Position numbers and translations under genes: made by a program
DNA from: Chloroflexota bacterium
Lineage (GTDB): Bacteria; Chloroflexota; Chloroflexia; Chloroflexales; Herpetosiphonaceae
Direction of reading: 5' to 3'
Length of the DNA stretch: 64,000 nt
Assembly: GCA_020161265.1 (NCBI GenBank)
Contig: JAIUOC010000002.1
Location: forward strand, 558,001 to 622,000
Notes under the pieces: model-generated
What the model saw: only the letters and a program-made list of their open reading frames with translations
Database searches by the model: none
Told to the model about the DNA's origin: nothing
Shown: in pieces, positions 43,783-51,760 of the stretch
How positions within the stretch are numbered: position 1 is the first letter of the stretch
How the letters are laid out: each line of letters begins with the position of its first letter

Positions 43783-43826
43783 AAAAAATGCGCCCACTTC
43801 ATCATTTGAAGTGGGCGCATTTTTTT
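43783..43826. terminator. Strong bidirectional rho-independent terminator
   Basis: A 19-bp stem (43783-43801 with 43807-43825), 5-base loop, GC-rich core GCGCCCACTTCA and flanking A6/T7 runs serve both convergent genes. Confidence 0.92.
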
Positions 43827-43834
43827 AACCAAGC

Positions 43835-44449
43835 CTATTGAGGACAGCGCAAGTTAACGCACTCTGGTCCTTTGAGAATAAACTCATCGAAGAAGGCACG
43901 AATTGCGGTTTCATCAACACTATCAAGCAATTGGCGATGGTTCCAAGCCGTCATGGCAATTTTGGTATCCATATTTTCGCGGCTAACCAAAATCGTGCGA
44001 TATTGTTCAGCGCTCAAGGCCGTAAACAATTTAACCAATTGATCGTTTTCGGCGGCGCTGACTGCGCTGGGCTTGAACCAAATAATCACCCCACCATGCT
44101 CCATGTTGTGCACAATCCGTTCATCTTCGGGGGGATTGGTTTGGTAGAGACCCCATTGAGCAGGGCCAGCCCAGTGGCTGCCAGAGGTTGGGGGATTCTG
44201 CTTGTAGGCGACTTTTTCGCCATCGGCAACGTGTTGTTGGCCTTCATCGGGCAATTCTTGAACAACCCCAGTCGTTGAGGGTGCTGTCGTTCCTTCGGCA
44301 ACCGTCACCTTGTCAACTTTATCTCCACCACCATTAAGCACCACAACGGCAATCACCACAATCACCAATAGCACGGCCCCAATGCCAAAAAACAATGGCA
44401 AACGCGATTTTTGGCCCACTTGGCGACGACCACGACGAGGTTGAGACAT
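43835..44449 (-). CDS. DUF3105 membrane-anchored protein
   Basis: A 204-residue protein with a basic N-terminus, one transmembrane helix (LPLFFGIGAVLLVIVVIAVVV) and an extracytoplasmic domain that matches DUF3105: KQNPPTSGSHWAGPAQWG, PEDERIVHNMEHGGVIIWF, and AWNHRQLLDSVDE. The invariant-looking His residues (SGSHW, HNMEHGG) could bind a metal. Two Cys near the C-terminus (GPECVNLRC) may form a disulfide. AAGGAG precedes the ATG. It follows psuG by 21 bases and is probably cotranscribed, though no functional link is apparent. The family has no assigned function that I know of. Confidence 0.85.
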   Translation of the reverse strand: MSQPRRGRRQVGQKSRLPLFFGIGAVLLVIVVIAVVVLNGGGDKVDKVTVAEGTTAPSTTGVVQELPDEGQQHVADGEKVAYKQNPPTSGSHWAGPAQWGLYQTNPPEDERIVHNMEHGGVIIWFKPSAVSAAENDQLVKLFTALSAEQYRTILVSRENMDTKIAMTAWNHRQLLDSVDETAIRAFFDEFILKGPECVNLRCPQ

Positions 44450-44470
44450 GCGAAAAACTCCTTGAATAAC

Positions 44471-45382
44471 TTAAACTGATTGGAACAAAGCAACTGCAAC
44501 TTGAGCAGCCACCTGAGCATTATTATTAAGTAAAGCGGTGTTAGTGGCGATGCTTTCGCCTTCGGTTTCGCGGGCCATAGCGCTCAGCAAAAATGGCGTA
44601 ACTGCTGCGCCACGAATGCCTGCTGCTTCGGCTTGGGCAATTGCCCGACCAATTGCCGCCTCGACAAATTGAGGATCAAGCGCTTTTTCAACTGGTGGTG
44701 GCACTGCCAAAACCATGCCACTGCCCCCGCCATACACTCGATGCGCCGCCCATGCGGCGGCGGCTTGAGCTGGGTCATCAACGCGGCGACCCAATTGCAA
44801 ACCACTGTGAGCACTATAGAAAGCAGGCAACTCTTCAGTCGTATAGCCAACCACAGGCACACCATAGGTTTCAAGCACTTCAAGCGTTGCTGACAAATCA
44901 AGAATCGATTTAGCGCCAGCGCAAACCACTAAAACCGAGCTTTTGCCTAACTCCCCAAGATCGGCTGAAACGTCCCAGGTATCGCGAGCACCGCGATGCA
45001 CGCCGCCAATCCCGCCAGTTGCAAACACCTGAATGCCCGCCAACTCGGCGATGGCCATGGTTGCCGCAACCGTGGTAGCACCATCGCGACCAGCAGCTAC
45101 CGCGTAGCCAATATCGCGGCGGCTAAGTTTGAGCACATCCTTGGCCGTGGCAAAATGCTCAATTTGCTCGTTGGTTAGCCCAACATGCACTTGCCCTTGA
45201 ATTACGGCAATCGTGGCAGGCACGGCTCCCCCCGCTCGTACAGTCGCCTCAAGTTGCAAAGCAATCTCACGATTATGCGGGTACGGCAAGCCATGGCTAA
45301 TCACAGTAGACTCCAAGGCCACGACTGGTTGGCCATTGGCAAACGCTGCTTGCACCTCAGGTGCCAGAATTAACTTCGTCAC
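44471..45382 (-). CDS. psuG: Pseudouridine-5'-phosphate glycosidase
   Basis: A 303-residue enzyme that splits pseudouridine 5'-phosphate into uracil and ribose 5-phosphate (reversible C-glycosidase). Family motifs are VVALESTVISHGLPYPHN, GAVPATIAVIQGQVHVGL, the catalytic-Lys region KLSRRDIGYAVA, TTVAATMAIAELAGIQVFATGGIGGVHRGA and VVCAGAKSILDL. Length fits E. coli PsuG (312). The GTG at 45382 has AAGGA eight bases upstream; the upstream ATG at 45439 lacks a site. No psuK kinase gene is adjacent. It is the first gene of a pair with the DUF3105 gene. Confidence 0.93.
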   Translation of the reverse strand: MTKLILAPEVQAAFANGQPVVALESTVISHGLPYPHNREIALQLEATVRAGGAVPATIAVIQGQVHVGLTNEQIEHFATAKDVLKLSRRDIGYAVAAGRDGATTVAATMAIAELAGIQVFATGGIGGVHRGARDTWDVSADLGELGKSSVLVVCAGAKSILDLSATLEVLETYGVPVVGYTTEELPAFYSAHSGLQLGRRVDDPAQAAAAWAAHRVYGGGSGMVLAVPPPVEKALDPQFVEAAIGRAIAQAEAAGIRGAAVTPFLLSAMARETEGESIATNTALLNNNAQVAAQVAVALFQSV

Positions 45383-45832
45383 AATGGATTTCCTTCTGTA
45401 TGAATCAAAACGCAGGTCAGCCTCAATCACTTCAATCAAAGCAAAACTATACCATAACTACATCTTCTAGATGCGTGCCGATAGTCCTAAATTAATATTC
45501 TAACTTAAGTTACTCAAGAACAAGGGAGGAGGGGTCAGGGATCAGGGGCGAGGGGTCAGAAGCCTATAGCCTCATTACTTCGTGTGCTTCGTGCCCTTCG
45601 TGGATCAAACCTGACCCCTGATCTCTAACCCCTGAGCTATGCTATGTTCTATGCTCTTTGCTCTATGTTCTGCATAATCTACCACTAGACTATGATTTTA
45701 TGGCATAATAGGGCTACTCCACGTTTGAGCAGCGACATCGACCAGTAGCAGTATTTCCCCCATGCTTGTGGAAAGGCTACCACCCCATGTATCCGCAGCG
45801 GTCTGACACTATCAAGAATTAGGGGGTTTGAT
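45383..45832. repeat. Repeat-filled divergent gap of 450 bases
   Basis: Holds GGGGTCAGG-type blocks (45530-45560 and complement 45609-45640), an AGCCTATAGCC copy (45561-45573), a CTTCGTG-type block (45578-45605) and a long TGCTATGTTCTATGCTC block (45639-45675). An extended -10 sequence TGGCATAAT (45701-45709) probably starts the membrane-protein transcript. No gene is seen. Confidence 0.7.
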
Positions 45833-46918
45833 ATGGCCTCAATCGGACGGATTGGTCGGAATGTTTCGAGTTTGCCTCGCCCAGACGAATATCCACCATC
45901 GAGTATCACCTTTGATTTTATGTCAATGGTCTTTGCGGCGTGGTGGCTGATTGGCTTGTTCGCTGATGGCGCAGCCCATGCTGCTAACGCTGTTGATACC
46001 TTCTTCACTCCATGGCACTTGATTCTCTACTCGGGCTTTTTGGCGGTAGCCTTGTGGATTGGTGGGCTGCAACTGCGCAATATGTACAAAGGCTACACCC
46101 TTTGGCGAGCCTTGCCGCGTGGCTATTTGCTGGCACTCGTGGGCATCATCTTATTTGCGATTGCCGCCCCACTTGATTTTATTTGGCATGATGTGTTTGG
46201 CTTTGAGTTGCGGCTTGATGCTTTGCTCAGCCCACCGCACTTGATGCTAATTTCTGGCGCGATGTTATTTGGAACCGCTCCATTGCGCACTGCCTGGATT
46301 CGCATGCAACAAGGCGAAAAATTAGCAGGCTGGCGGGGCGGATTAGCACCAATGGTCATGTCGCTGTTTTTTCTGATGGTCACGACCGCCTTTATGACCC
46401 AATATGCCCATCCGTTAGCCTCACCCAAGTGGCTTTCATTGCCTTATAGTGTCGAACAAGAAATGTATCGGGCTGATCTGTGGGGCATTGCCTCAGCCCA
46501 TATCAGCACCTTCGTCTTGATTAGCATTTTGCTGCTGTCGTTGCGCTTTTGGCCCTTGCCCTTTGGCTCGATCACACTGCTGATCGGTGGCAGTATGTTC
46601 TTGCTATGGGCGATGCGTGCCTCCCGCGTCATGCAATACTGGCCTGTTTTAGTTTGGGCCGTGGTGATTGGCCTTGCTGCCGATTGCGCTATGCACTATT
46701 GGAAGATCGATCGTCATAATCGCTTGGGCATTCGCTTGTTATGTAGTTTATTGCCCGCTGGCTTCTTTCTAGGTTATTACCTGATTATTATGGCTGGGCC
46801 TGGCCTCACCTGGATTACCCATATGTGGACAGGTATGATTTTCGAGGTCGCAATTGTTGGCTTGATTCTGAGTTTCTTGGTGGCTCCACCCTACGAAGCA
46901 CCGAGCAAACCTGCCTAA
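45833..46918 (+). CDS. Polytopic membrane protein with conserved histidines, paralogue 1
   Basis: A 361-residue protein with eight or nine hydrophobic segments and no recognised family. It shares well over half its residues with the next gene. Residues identical in both copies include H49 and D55 (AHAANAVDTFFTP), H62 (PWHLILYSGFL), D115, H119 and E125 (APLDFIWHDVFGFE), D129 and H136 (LDALLSPPHL), H288 (DCAMHYW) and H330 (WITHMWTG). Several of these lie at membrane boundaries, a pattern seen in intramembrane metalloenzymes and metal or heme carriers. GGGGG precedes the ATG, and a TG-extended -10 box lies about 125 bases upstream. Function is unknown. Confidence 0.8.
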   Translation: MASIGRIGRNVSSLPRPDEYPPSSITFDFMSMVFAAWWLIGLFADGAAHAANAVDTFFTPWHLILYSGFLAVALWIGGLQLRNMYKGYTLWRALPRGYLLALVGIILFAIAAPLDFIWHDVFGFELRLDALLSPPHLMLISGAMLFGTAPLRTAWIRMQQGEKLAGWRGGLAPMVMSLFFLMVTTAFMTQYAHPLASPKWLSLPYSVEQEMYRADLWGIASAHISTFVLISILLLSLRFWPLPFGSITLLIGGSMFLLWAMRASRVMQYWPVLVWAVVIGLAADCAMHYWKIDRHNRLGIRLLCSLLPAGFFLGYYLIIMAGPGLTWITHMWTGMIFEVAIVGLILSFLVAPPYEAPSKPA

Positions 46919-46938
46919 ATCTATCCGTTAGAAAGTTC

Positions 46939-46975
46939 AAACGCACTCCATTCGTCGATGGAGTGCGTTTAATTT
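46939..46975 (+). terminator. Terminator between the paralogous membrane-protein genes
   Basis: A perfect 13-bp stem, AAACGCACTCCAT (46939-46951) with ATGGAGTGCGTTT (46958-46970), 6-base loop, followed by AATTT. It indicates that the two paralogues are separate transcription units. Confidence 0.8.
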
Positions 46976-47056
46976 AAGTGTAGGAAAACTAGGCTAGATA
47001 GCACCTTTTGGTTTACTTAGCGTTTACCTTTTGGCTATCGCCGATTGTTGAATCTA

Positions 47057-47065
47057 TGCTACTAT
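47057..47065 (+). promoter_or_regulatory. Extended -10 promoter candidate (TGCTACTAT)
   Basis: TATGCTACTAT resembles the boxes before mutL and cmk and lies about 100 bases before the second paralogue. No good -35 is seen at normal spacing. Confidence 0.4.
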
Positions 47066-47166
47066 TGGCATATCTTATGACAAGGCGGTCGAGCCATTCT
47101 TGCAATTAGCATCCAAGCTGCTAGCTCTTTATCGCCGCCGCACTATCAACCTCAAGGAGGCCAAGA

Positions 47167-48252
47167 ATGGCAACGGTCGGCCCAACCAAAACCACTGCGT
47201 CACGGCTGAATCCGGCCCCTACGGGCCATCCGCCATTCAGCAAGCGCCTTGATGTCTTGTGCATCATCTTCAGCATTTGGCTATTAATTGGCCTATTTAT
47301 TGATGGTTTGGCCCATGCCGAGCAATTGATCGATACCTTCTTTTCGCCGTGGCATGCCGTGCTTTATTCGGGTTTTCTGGGCATTACAACCGTGATTGGC
47401 ACGGTACAAATTCGTAATATGTACCGCCAATATCCGCTAACCAAAGCACTGCCGCAAGGCTATTTCCCCGCATTGCTTGGGATTATCCTCTTTTCGTTTG
47501 CGGCTCCGCTGGATTTAATGTGGCATGAATGGTTTGGTTTTGAGTTACGGCTTGATGCCTTATTTAGCCCACCACATTTGATGATTATCAGCGGCGCGAT
47601 GTTGTTTGGAACTGCTCCGTTACGCACTGCTTGGCTTCAAGCTCAAGCTGGGGTACATCTGCGGGGCTGGCGTGATTTGGGCACGATGGTGATGTCGCTG
47701 TTTTTCTTGATGGCTGCCGTTAGTTTCTTTACCCAATATGCTAGTCCAATTGTGAATGCACCGTTTCTCTCTGAGCCGTACCTTGAATCAACCATGTCGA
47801 ATATTGATATGCGCGGCATCAGCACTGGCATTATCACCACACTGGTGTTGATTGGAATTTTGCTGCTCTCGCTGCGTTTCTGGCCCTTACCATTTGGTGC
47901 AATGACCCTATTAATTGGTGGCAGCACTGGCCTGATTTGGTTTGTGCATAATAAAAGTTCACAAGCCTATTGGCCTATTGTCGTTTGGGCGGCGATTGTC
48001 GGCTTGCTCGCTGATATTGCAATGCATATGTGGCAGATCAATCAACAACGACCCTTGGCGGTGCGCTTGGTCTGTAGCCTACTGCCAGCAAGCTTTTTCC
48101 TAGGCTATTACTTGATCATTATGGCAAGCCTAGGATTGAATTGGATTGCTCATATGTGGACTGGCATGGTCTTTGAGGTGGCAATTTTGGGCTTTTGCTT
48201 GAGCTTAATCGCGATTCCACCATATTCGAAGAGCATAGAACATAGAACATAG
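47167..48252 (+). CDS. Polytopic membrane protein with conserved histidines, paralogue 2
   Basis: A 361-residue paralogue of the preceding gene, equal in length and alignable almost end to end with one-residue offset. Conserved blocks include GLAHAEQLIDTFFSPWH, AAPLDLMWHEWFGFELRL, DALFSPPHLMIISGAMLFG, LLSLRFWPLPFG, ADIAMHMW and IAHMWTGMVFEVAI. The N-terminal 25 residues and the loop after helix 5 differ most. AAGGAGG precedes the ATG. The C-terminus ends at the start of a CATAGAA-type repeat, whose first bases encode the last residues (SIEHRT), so the tail may have been replaced by repeat expansion. Function is unknown. Confidence 0.8.
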   Translation: MATVGPTKTTASRLNPAPTGHPPFSKRLDVLCIIFSIWLLIGLFIDGLAHAEQLIDTFFSPWHAVLYSGFLGITTVIGTVQIRNMYRQYPLTKALPQGYFPALLGIILFSFAAPLDLMWHEWFGFELRLDALFSPPHLMIISGAMLFGTAPLRTAWLQAQAGVHLRGWRDLGTMVMSLFFLMAAVSFFTQYASPIVNAPFLSEPYLESTMSNIDMRGISTGIITTLVLIGILLLSLRFWPLPFGAMTLLIGGSTGLIWFVHNKSSQAYWPIVVWAAIVGLLADIAMHMWQINQQRPLAVRLVCSLLPASFFLGYYLIIMASLGLNWIAHMWTGMVFEVAILGFCLSLIAIPPYSKSIEHRT

Positions 48253-48447
48253 CATAGGGATTAGGGGCCAGAGGTCAGGGATCAGTTTTGATCTACGAAG
48301 AACACGAAGCGCACAAAGTACTATTATCTATTGCCTAGCAGGTTCAAAACCCAACCATCCTAATCTGTGGCAAAATAGCCTTAGCGATCTGCGCGCTCTT
48401 CGCGGTTCCAAAGTTCCGATCCTCTCCCATGCCCCCTTCGCCCCTGA
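48253..48447. repeat. Repeat-filled gap between convergent genes
   Basis: CATAGAA-type sequence (48232-48256), GGGGCCAGAGGTCAGGG block (48255-48286), ACGAAGAACACGAAG block (48293-48318) and GCGCTCTTCGCGG (48391-48408). No terminator hairpin or gene is seen. Confidence 0.65.
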
Positions 48448-49464
48448 TCACTCCTCAACCGTGGCCAAATCGGTTTTGAGCAAGGCATCGCCCAGCGGGT
48501 AGCGCAGCGAAACTAAAAAGCCCAGTACCACATTAATCACATTCAACACCAAAAACAGGGTTGAAATGCCTAATGCCAAACTGGTCGCTTGTTCGCTGGT
48601 GAAGCTGCCACCAGCCACTGGCACCATTTGACCAGTTTGAGCTAAGTTGGTCATAATCAAAATCATCACGACATCGCGAATGCCAATGCCAGCAATCGAA
48701 ATCACACTGACCAACGAGATAATCGCAATCATGGCCATATACGGGCCAATATCAATCTTGACTCCGGTTGCCAGAAACAGTAAATACAGCCGAATAAACG
48801 TCCAGCCTAAGGTGACGAATGAGAATAGAACCAAGGTCCCAATCCGGCTGAGTGGCATATGCAACACACGATCTTTGAGGCCAGCTTTAACCGCGAGTTG
48901 GCGTAATTTGGCAGGCACAACCACTGGCACAACTTTGGTCGTAAACCAACGCCGCAAGCCAGCACTCGCTAAAATCGCCACACCAACCACCACACCCAAA
49001 AGCGATGCCACAATCAAGAGTTGCACATTGCCTGGCAAAAAGGTGCGGTAAAAATACAAGCCTGAGCCAGCAATAATCCCCATAATTGCCACATCGAAGA
49101 AGCGATCAACCACAATTGAAAGCAAACTTGGCCCCAGCGGATGACCTTCGCGGCGCAAATACCAAGCCTTGACCGCATCGCCGCCCTGGCCAGGCGTAAC
49201 TGAGCCAACGAAAATGCCCAAGGTATAGAGCAATGAAGCAAACCATGGGCTAATTTCAATATTCCAGCCTTGCAAAATCAAGCGCCAGCGCCAGCCCTTG
49301 GAATAGAGAAATGGCAATACCAAGACCACCGAACCACCAAACAACCAAGGATCGGTGGTGCGAATCACATTCCAAATGCTAGTAAGATCGTTGGTAGCCA
49401 GAAACCAAATCAAGATCGCTGGCCCCAAGGCAGTCAAAAGCCCATTGATAATTCGTTTTTTCAT
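48448..49464 (-). CDS. Flippase-like membrane protein (LPG_synthase_TM / UPF0104)
   Basis: A 338-residue protein with eight hydrophobic segments matching the transmembrane domain family of lysylphosphatidylglycerol synthases (UPF0104), without the soluble aminoacyltransferase domain. Characteristic stretches are SKGWRWRLILQGWNI, TPGQGGDAVKAWYLRREGHPLGPSLLSIVVDRFFDVA and SIAGIGIRDVVMILIMT. Stand-alone members are thought to move lipid-linked intermediates across the membrane. Its ATG overlaps the glycosyltransferase stop (ATGA), so the two are translationally coupled and may build and flip a glycolipid; that is inference. Confidence 0.85.
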   Translation of the reverse strand: MKKRIINGLLTALGPAILIWFLATNDLTSIWNVIRTTDPWLFGGSVVLVLPFLYSKGWRWRLILQGWNIEISPWFASLLYTLGIFVGSVTPGQGGDAVKAWYLRREGHPLGPSLLSIVVDRFFDVAIMGIIAGSGLYFYRTFLPGNVQLLIVASLLGVVVGVAILASAGLRRWFTTKVVPVVVPAKLRQLAVKAGLKDRVLHMPLSRIGTLVLFSFVTLGWTFIRLYLLFLATGVKIDIGPYMAMIAIISLVSVISIAGIGIRDVVMILIMTNLAQTGQMVPVAGGSFTSEQATSLALGISTLFLVLNVINVVLGFLVSLRYPLGDALLKTDLATVEE

Positions 49465-50378
49465 TGGCGAATCCGTTCAAAGCGCAGCGCTGCAATTGTT
49501 TCGGCCAACAAGCCAAAACAAAAGAAAAACATGGTCGCAATCAAGCAAAACAGCGCCGTCGGCGGCAGATGCAACCAATTATTATCGTTCAGCGCTCCCA
49601 ACACATACGAAATAATACATAGCACAAAGAAAAAGCCACTAACTGGCATAAACACCCGAATCGGATTAAACAGGCTGATAATCCGCAGGATGATGATGGT
49701 AAATTTAAAGCCATTTTTCAGCAGCTTTTGCTTAGAGCGACCACCTTGACGGCGTTGCATGGCGATTGGCTCGAAGCGCACGTGGTAGCCAGCTTTGGCA
49801 AAAGCCAAGGCGCTGGTGGTTGGCCACGAAAATTGGTTTGGCAAGAGATGAATATAATCAAGCAAAATTGAACGCCGAAAAGCCCGAAAGCCCGAAGTCA
49901 AATCTTGCATTTCCATGCCTGTCAGATACGAGCCAAGCCCATTCAAGGCGCTATTGCCCAGCCAACGCAGCCAATTTTCCTGGCCTGAGCGTGAACGAGC
50001 GCCTATCACCATATCGTAATCGCCGATATAGCTCAATAACCGTTCGATGTCGGCGGGGTTGTGCTGCCCATCGCCATCCATAATGATCACGATTTCGCCA
50101 GTCGCGGCTCGAACACCAGTTTTGACCCCAGCGCCGTTGCCAATGTTATAAGGACGGGTGATCACGCGTGCTCCGGCAGTGGTGGCAATTTCCACGGTTG
50201 CATCGGCAGAATGATCATCAACCACGATAATTTCAAGTTCAGGGTAGCGTGTGCGAACCTCGTGCACCACCCCGCCAATTGTTGCGGCTTCATTAAAGGC
50301 TGGAATCACAATGCTCACCGTCCAAGGAAACGGTGATGACGTTGTGGTTAGAGCACTTGCAAGCGTTGTGCGTTCCAC
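49461..50378 (-). CDS. Membrane-bound glycosyltransferase, family 2 (DPM1/GtrB-like)
   Basis: A 305-residue GT-A glycosyltransferase with two C-terminal transmembrane helices. Visible are VSIVIPAFNEAATIGGVV, LEIIVVDDHSADAT, the DxD-type metal site IIMDGDGQHNPADI, and DLTSGFRAFRRSIL. Then the hydrophobic FMPVSGFFFVLCIISYVLG and LIATMFFFCFGLLAETIAAL follow. Such enzymes usually attach a sugar to polyprenyl phosphate. The start is GTG at 50378, seven bases after GGAGG. It is cotranslated with the flippase-like gene and follows a TetR gene by 38 bases on the same strand. Confidence 0.87.
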   Translation of the reverse strand: MERTTLASALTTTSSPFPWTVSIVIPAFNEAATIGGVVHEVRTRYPELEIIVVDDHSADATVEIATTAGARVITRPYNIGNGAGVKTGVRAATGEIVIIMDGDGQHNPADIERLLSYIGDYDMVIGARSRSGQENWLRWLGNSALNGLGSYLTGMEMQDLTSGFRAFRRSILLDYIHLLPNQFSWPTTSALAFAKAGYHVRFEPIAMQRRQGGRSKQKLLKNGFKFTIIILRIISLFNPIRVFMPVSGFFFVLCIISYVLGALNDNNWLHLPPTALFCLIATMFFFCFGLLAETIAALRFERIRQ

Positions 50379-50416
50379 AGTTGAACCTCCGGAGAGGCAT
50401 TGTACCAGAAACTAGC

Positions 50417-51052
50417 CTAGCGCAAACGCATGGTTTGGGGCCACAATTGCAGCGCATTCGCAACAATCGCTTGGAGTTGATTGGTGCTAGCTCCCAAGCG
50501 TGCTTGCAACGACATGCCTTGCAGCACACAAATGAAAAATTGAGCTAATTCATCAGCGTTAGTCGTAACTGGCAACTCACCTGTTTGCACGCCCAAATCG
50601 ATCAATTCGTTGATTTTGCTCATACGTTGCTGGCAGCGCTCCACGATGGCTTGCTCAATTTCATGCGAATCGTAAGTTGTGGCAATGCTAGAAAGCACAA
50701 AACAGCCCGCTGGATAAGCCGCATCGCTGAAGGCCTCAGCCGCCCGTTGCAGCAGTTGGACCAACATCGCTCGTGGCGAGCTTTGGTCGCTGGGTACGGC
50801 GTAAACGTAGGCTCCGCGCGTTGCCAAATAATGGTCGATCGCTTCGAGAAAAAAGGCTTGCTTGCTGCCAAAAGCGGCATACAAACTCGGCGGATTGATC
50901 CCCAAGCAGGTTGTCAGATCAGCCATCGAGAGCGTTTCGTAGCCATGCTGCCAAAATTGGCGCATCGCACACTCCAAGGCATTGGTTCGGTCAAATTCGC
51001 GTGGTCGGCCACGCCGTTGGTTATTGGCTAATGGAAGTTCTTGGGTAGACAT
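50417..51052 (-). CDS. TetR-family transcriptional regulator
   Basis: A 211-residue regulator. The N-terminal helix-turn-helix is clear: RRGRPREFDRTNALECAMRQF, HGYETLSMADLTTCLGIN, PPSLYAAFGSKQAFFLEAI. The C-terminal ligand domain with SSPRAMLVQLLQRAAEAF, GCFVLSSIA and FICVLQGMSLQARLGA is of the TetR_C group common in regulators of quinone or organic-peroxide response. ATG at 51052 has GAGG seven bases upstream. It is divergent from the peroxiredoxin-like gene with a 98-base, AT-rich, partly palindromic gap, so it may control that gene and itself. The GT2 gene downstream could be cotranscribed. Confidence 0.88.
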   Translation of the reverse strand: MSTQELPLANNQRRGRPREFDRTNALECAMRQFWQHGYETLSMADLTTCLGINPPSLYAAFGSKQAFFLEAIDHYLATRGAYVYAVPSDQSSPRAMLVQLLQRAAEAFSDAAYPAGCFVLSSIATTYDSHEIEQAIVERCQQRMSKINELIDLGVQTGELPVTTNADELAQFFICVLQGMSLQARLGASTNQLQAIVANALQLWPQTMRLR

Positions 51053-51150
51053 CACAGTCCTCTTGCTTTCTTTGCTTAGGTCTATTATACTATTCTGTAA
51101 TAATCACTACATAATTCATTATACCCAATCTATTAGCAAGGAGCAAGCCG
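51053..51150. promoter_or_regulatory. AT-rich divergent control region
   Basis: Contains two ATTATAC copies (about 51084 and 51118), overlapping imperfect inverted repeats (CTATTATAC with GTAATAATC) and TATAAT-type boxes on the minus strand. Probable operator and promoters for the TetR and peroxiredoxin-like genes; exact boxes are not resolved. Confidence 0.4.
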
Positions 51151-51702
51151 ATGCCACGCTATCAAGCAGGCCAAACAATTAATCCCCGCAATTTGACCAG
51201 CATTGCCGATCAAGCGCTGAGCATTCCGCACCCGCAGCAATTGACCCACCTGCAATTTCGGCGCTTTGCAGGCTGCCCGATGTGCAATCTGCATATTCGG
51301 GCATTTATTCAGGGCCATGCGGCGCTAGCTGAGGCAGGCATTCAAGAAGTTGCAGTATTTCACTCCTCAAAAACTGCCATGCTGGCGAGCCATGCCGAGG
51401 CTCCGTTTGCCCTGATTGCCGACCCCACCAAAAAACTGTATGCAGCATTTGGAGTCGATAGCTCAATTTGGGCGGTATTACACCCTCAATCGTGGCTACC
51501 AATGCTCAAAGGCTTGTTCAAGCATGGGGTAGGTATGCCCGCAAAAGGCGAAAGCCCATTGGGCTTGCCTGCCGATTTTCTGATTGCGCCTGATGGCACG
51601 ATTGTGGCTTGCAAATATGGGGTGCATGGCTACGATCAATGGTCGCTGAGCGAGGTGTTGGAATTAGCTCGGCAATATCAGCAGCGCAGCGTGGGCCACT
51701 AA
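51151..51702 (+). CDS. Peroxiredoxin-like (AhpC/TSA_2) protein
   Basis: A 183-residue thioredoxin-fold protein. The active-site region is FRRFAGCPMCNLHIRAF, a CPxC pair following the expected strand; then GIQEVAVFHSSKTAML, ALIADPTKKLYAAFGV and PADFLIAPDGTIVACKYG, all typical of the AhpC/TSA and PRX-like proteins. It is expected to reduce peroxides or disulfides in the cytoplasm. AAGGAG precedes the ATG. It is divergent from a TetR gene, which suggests inducible expression, and ends in a bidirectional terminator. Confidence 0.87.
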   Translation: MPRYQAGQTINPRNLTSIADQALSIPHPQQLTHLQFRRFAGCPMCNLHIRAFIQGHAALAEAGIQEVAVFHSSKTAMLASHAEAPFALIADPTKKLYAAFGVDSSIWAVLHPQSWLPMLKGLFKHGVGMPAKGESPLGLPADFLIAPDGTIVACKYGVHGYDQWSLSEVLELARQYQQRSVGH

Positions 51703-51708
51703 AACAAC

Positions 51709-51745
51709 CAACCGCCCTTGATCTTAACCAATTCAAGGGCGGTTG
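51709..51745. terminator. Bidirectional terminator
   Basis: A perfect 13-bp stem, CAACCGCCCTTGA (51709-51721) with TCAAGGGCGGTTG (51733-51745), and 11-base loop between the peroxiredoxin-like gene and convergent ugd. Confidence 0.8.
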
Positions 51746-51760
51746 AAGCAACAATAAGCG

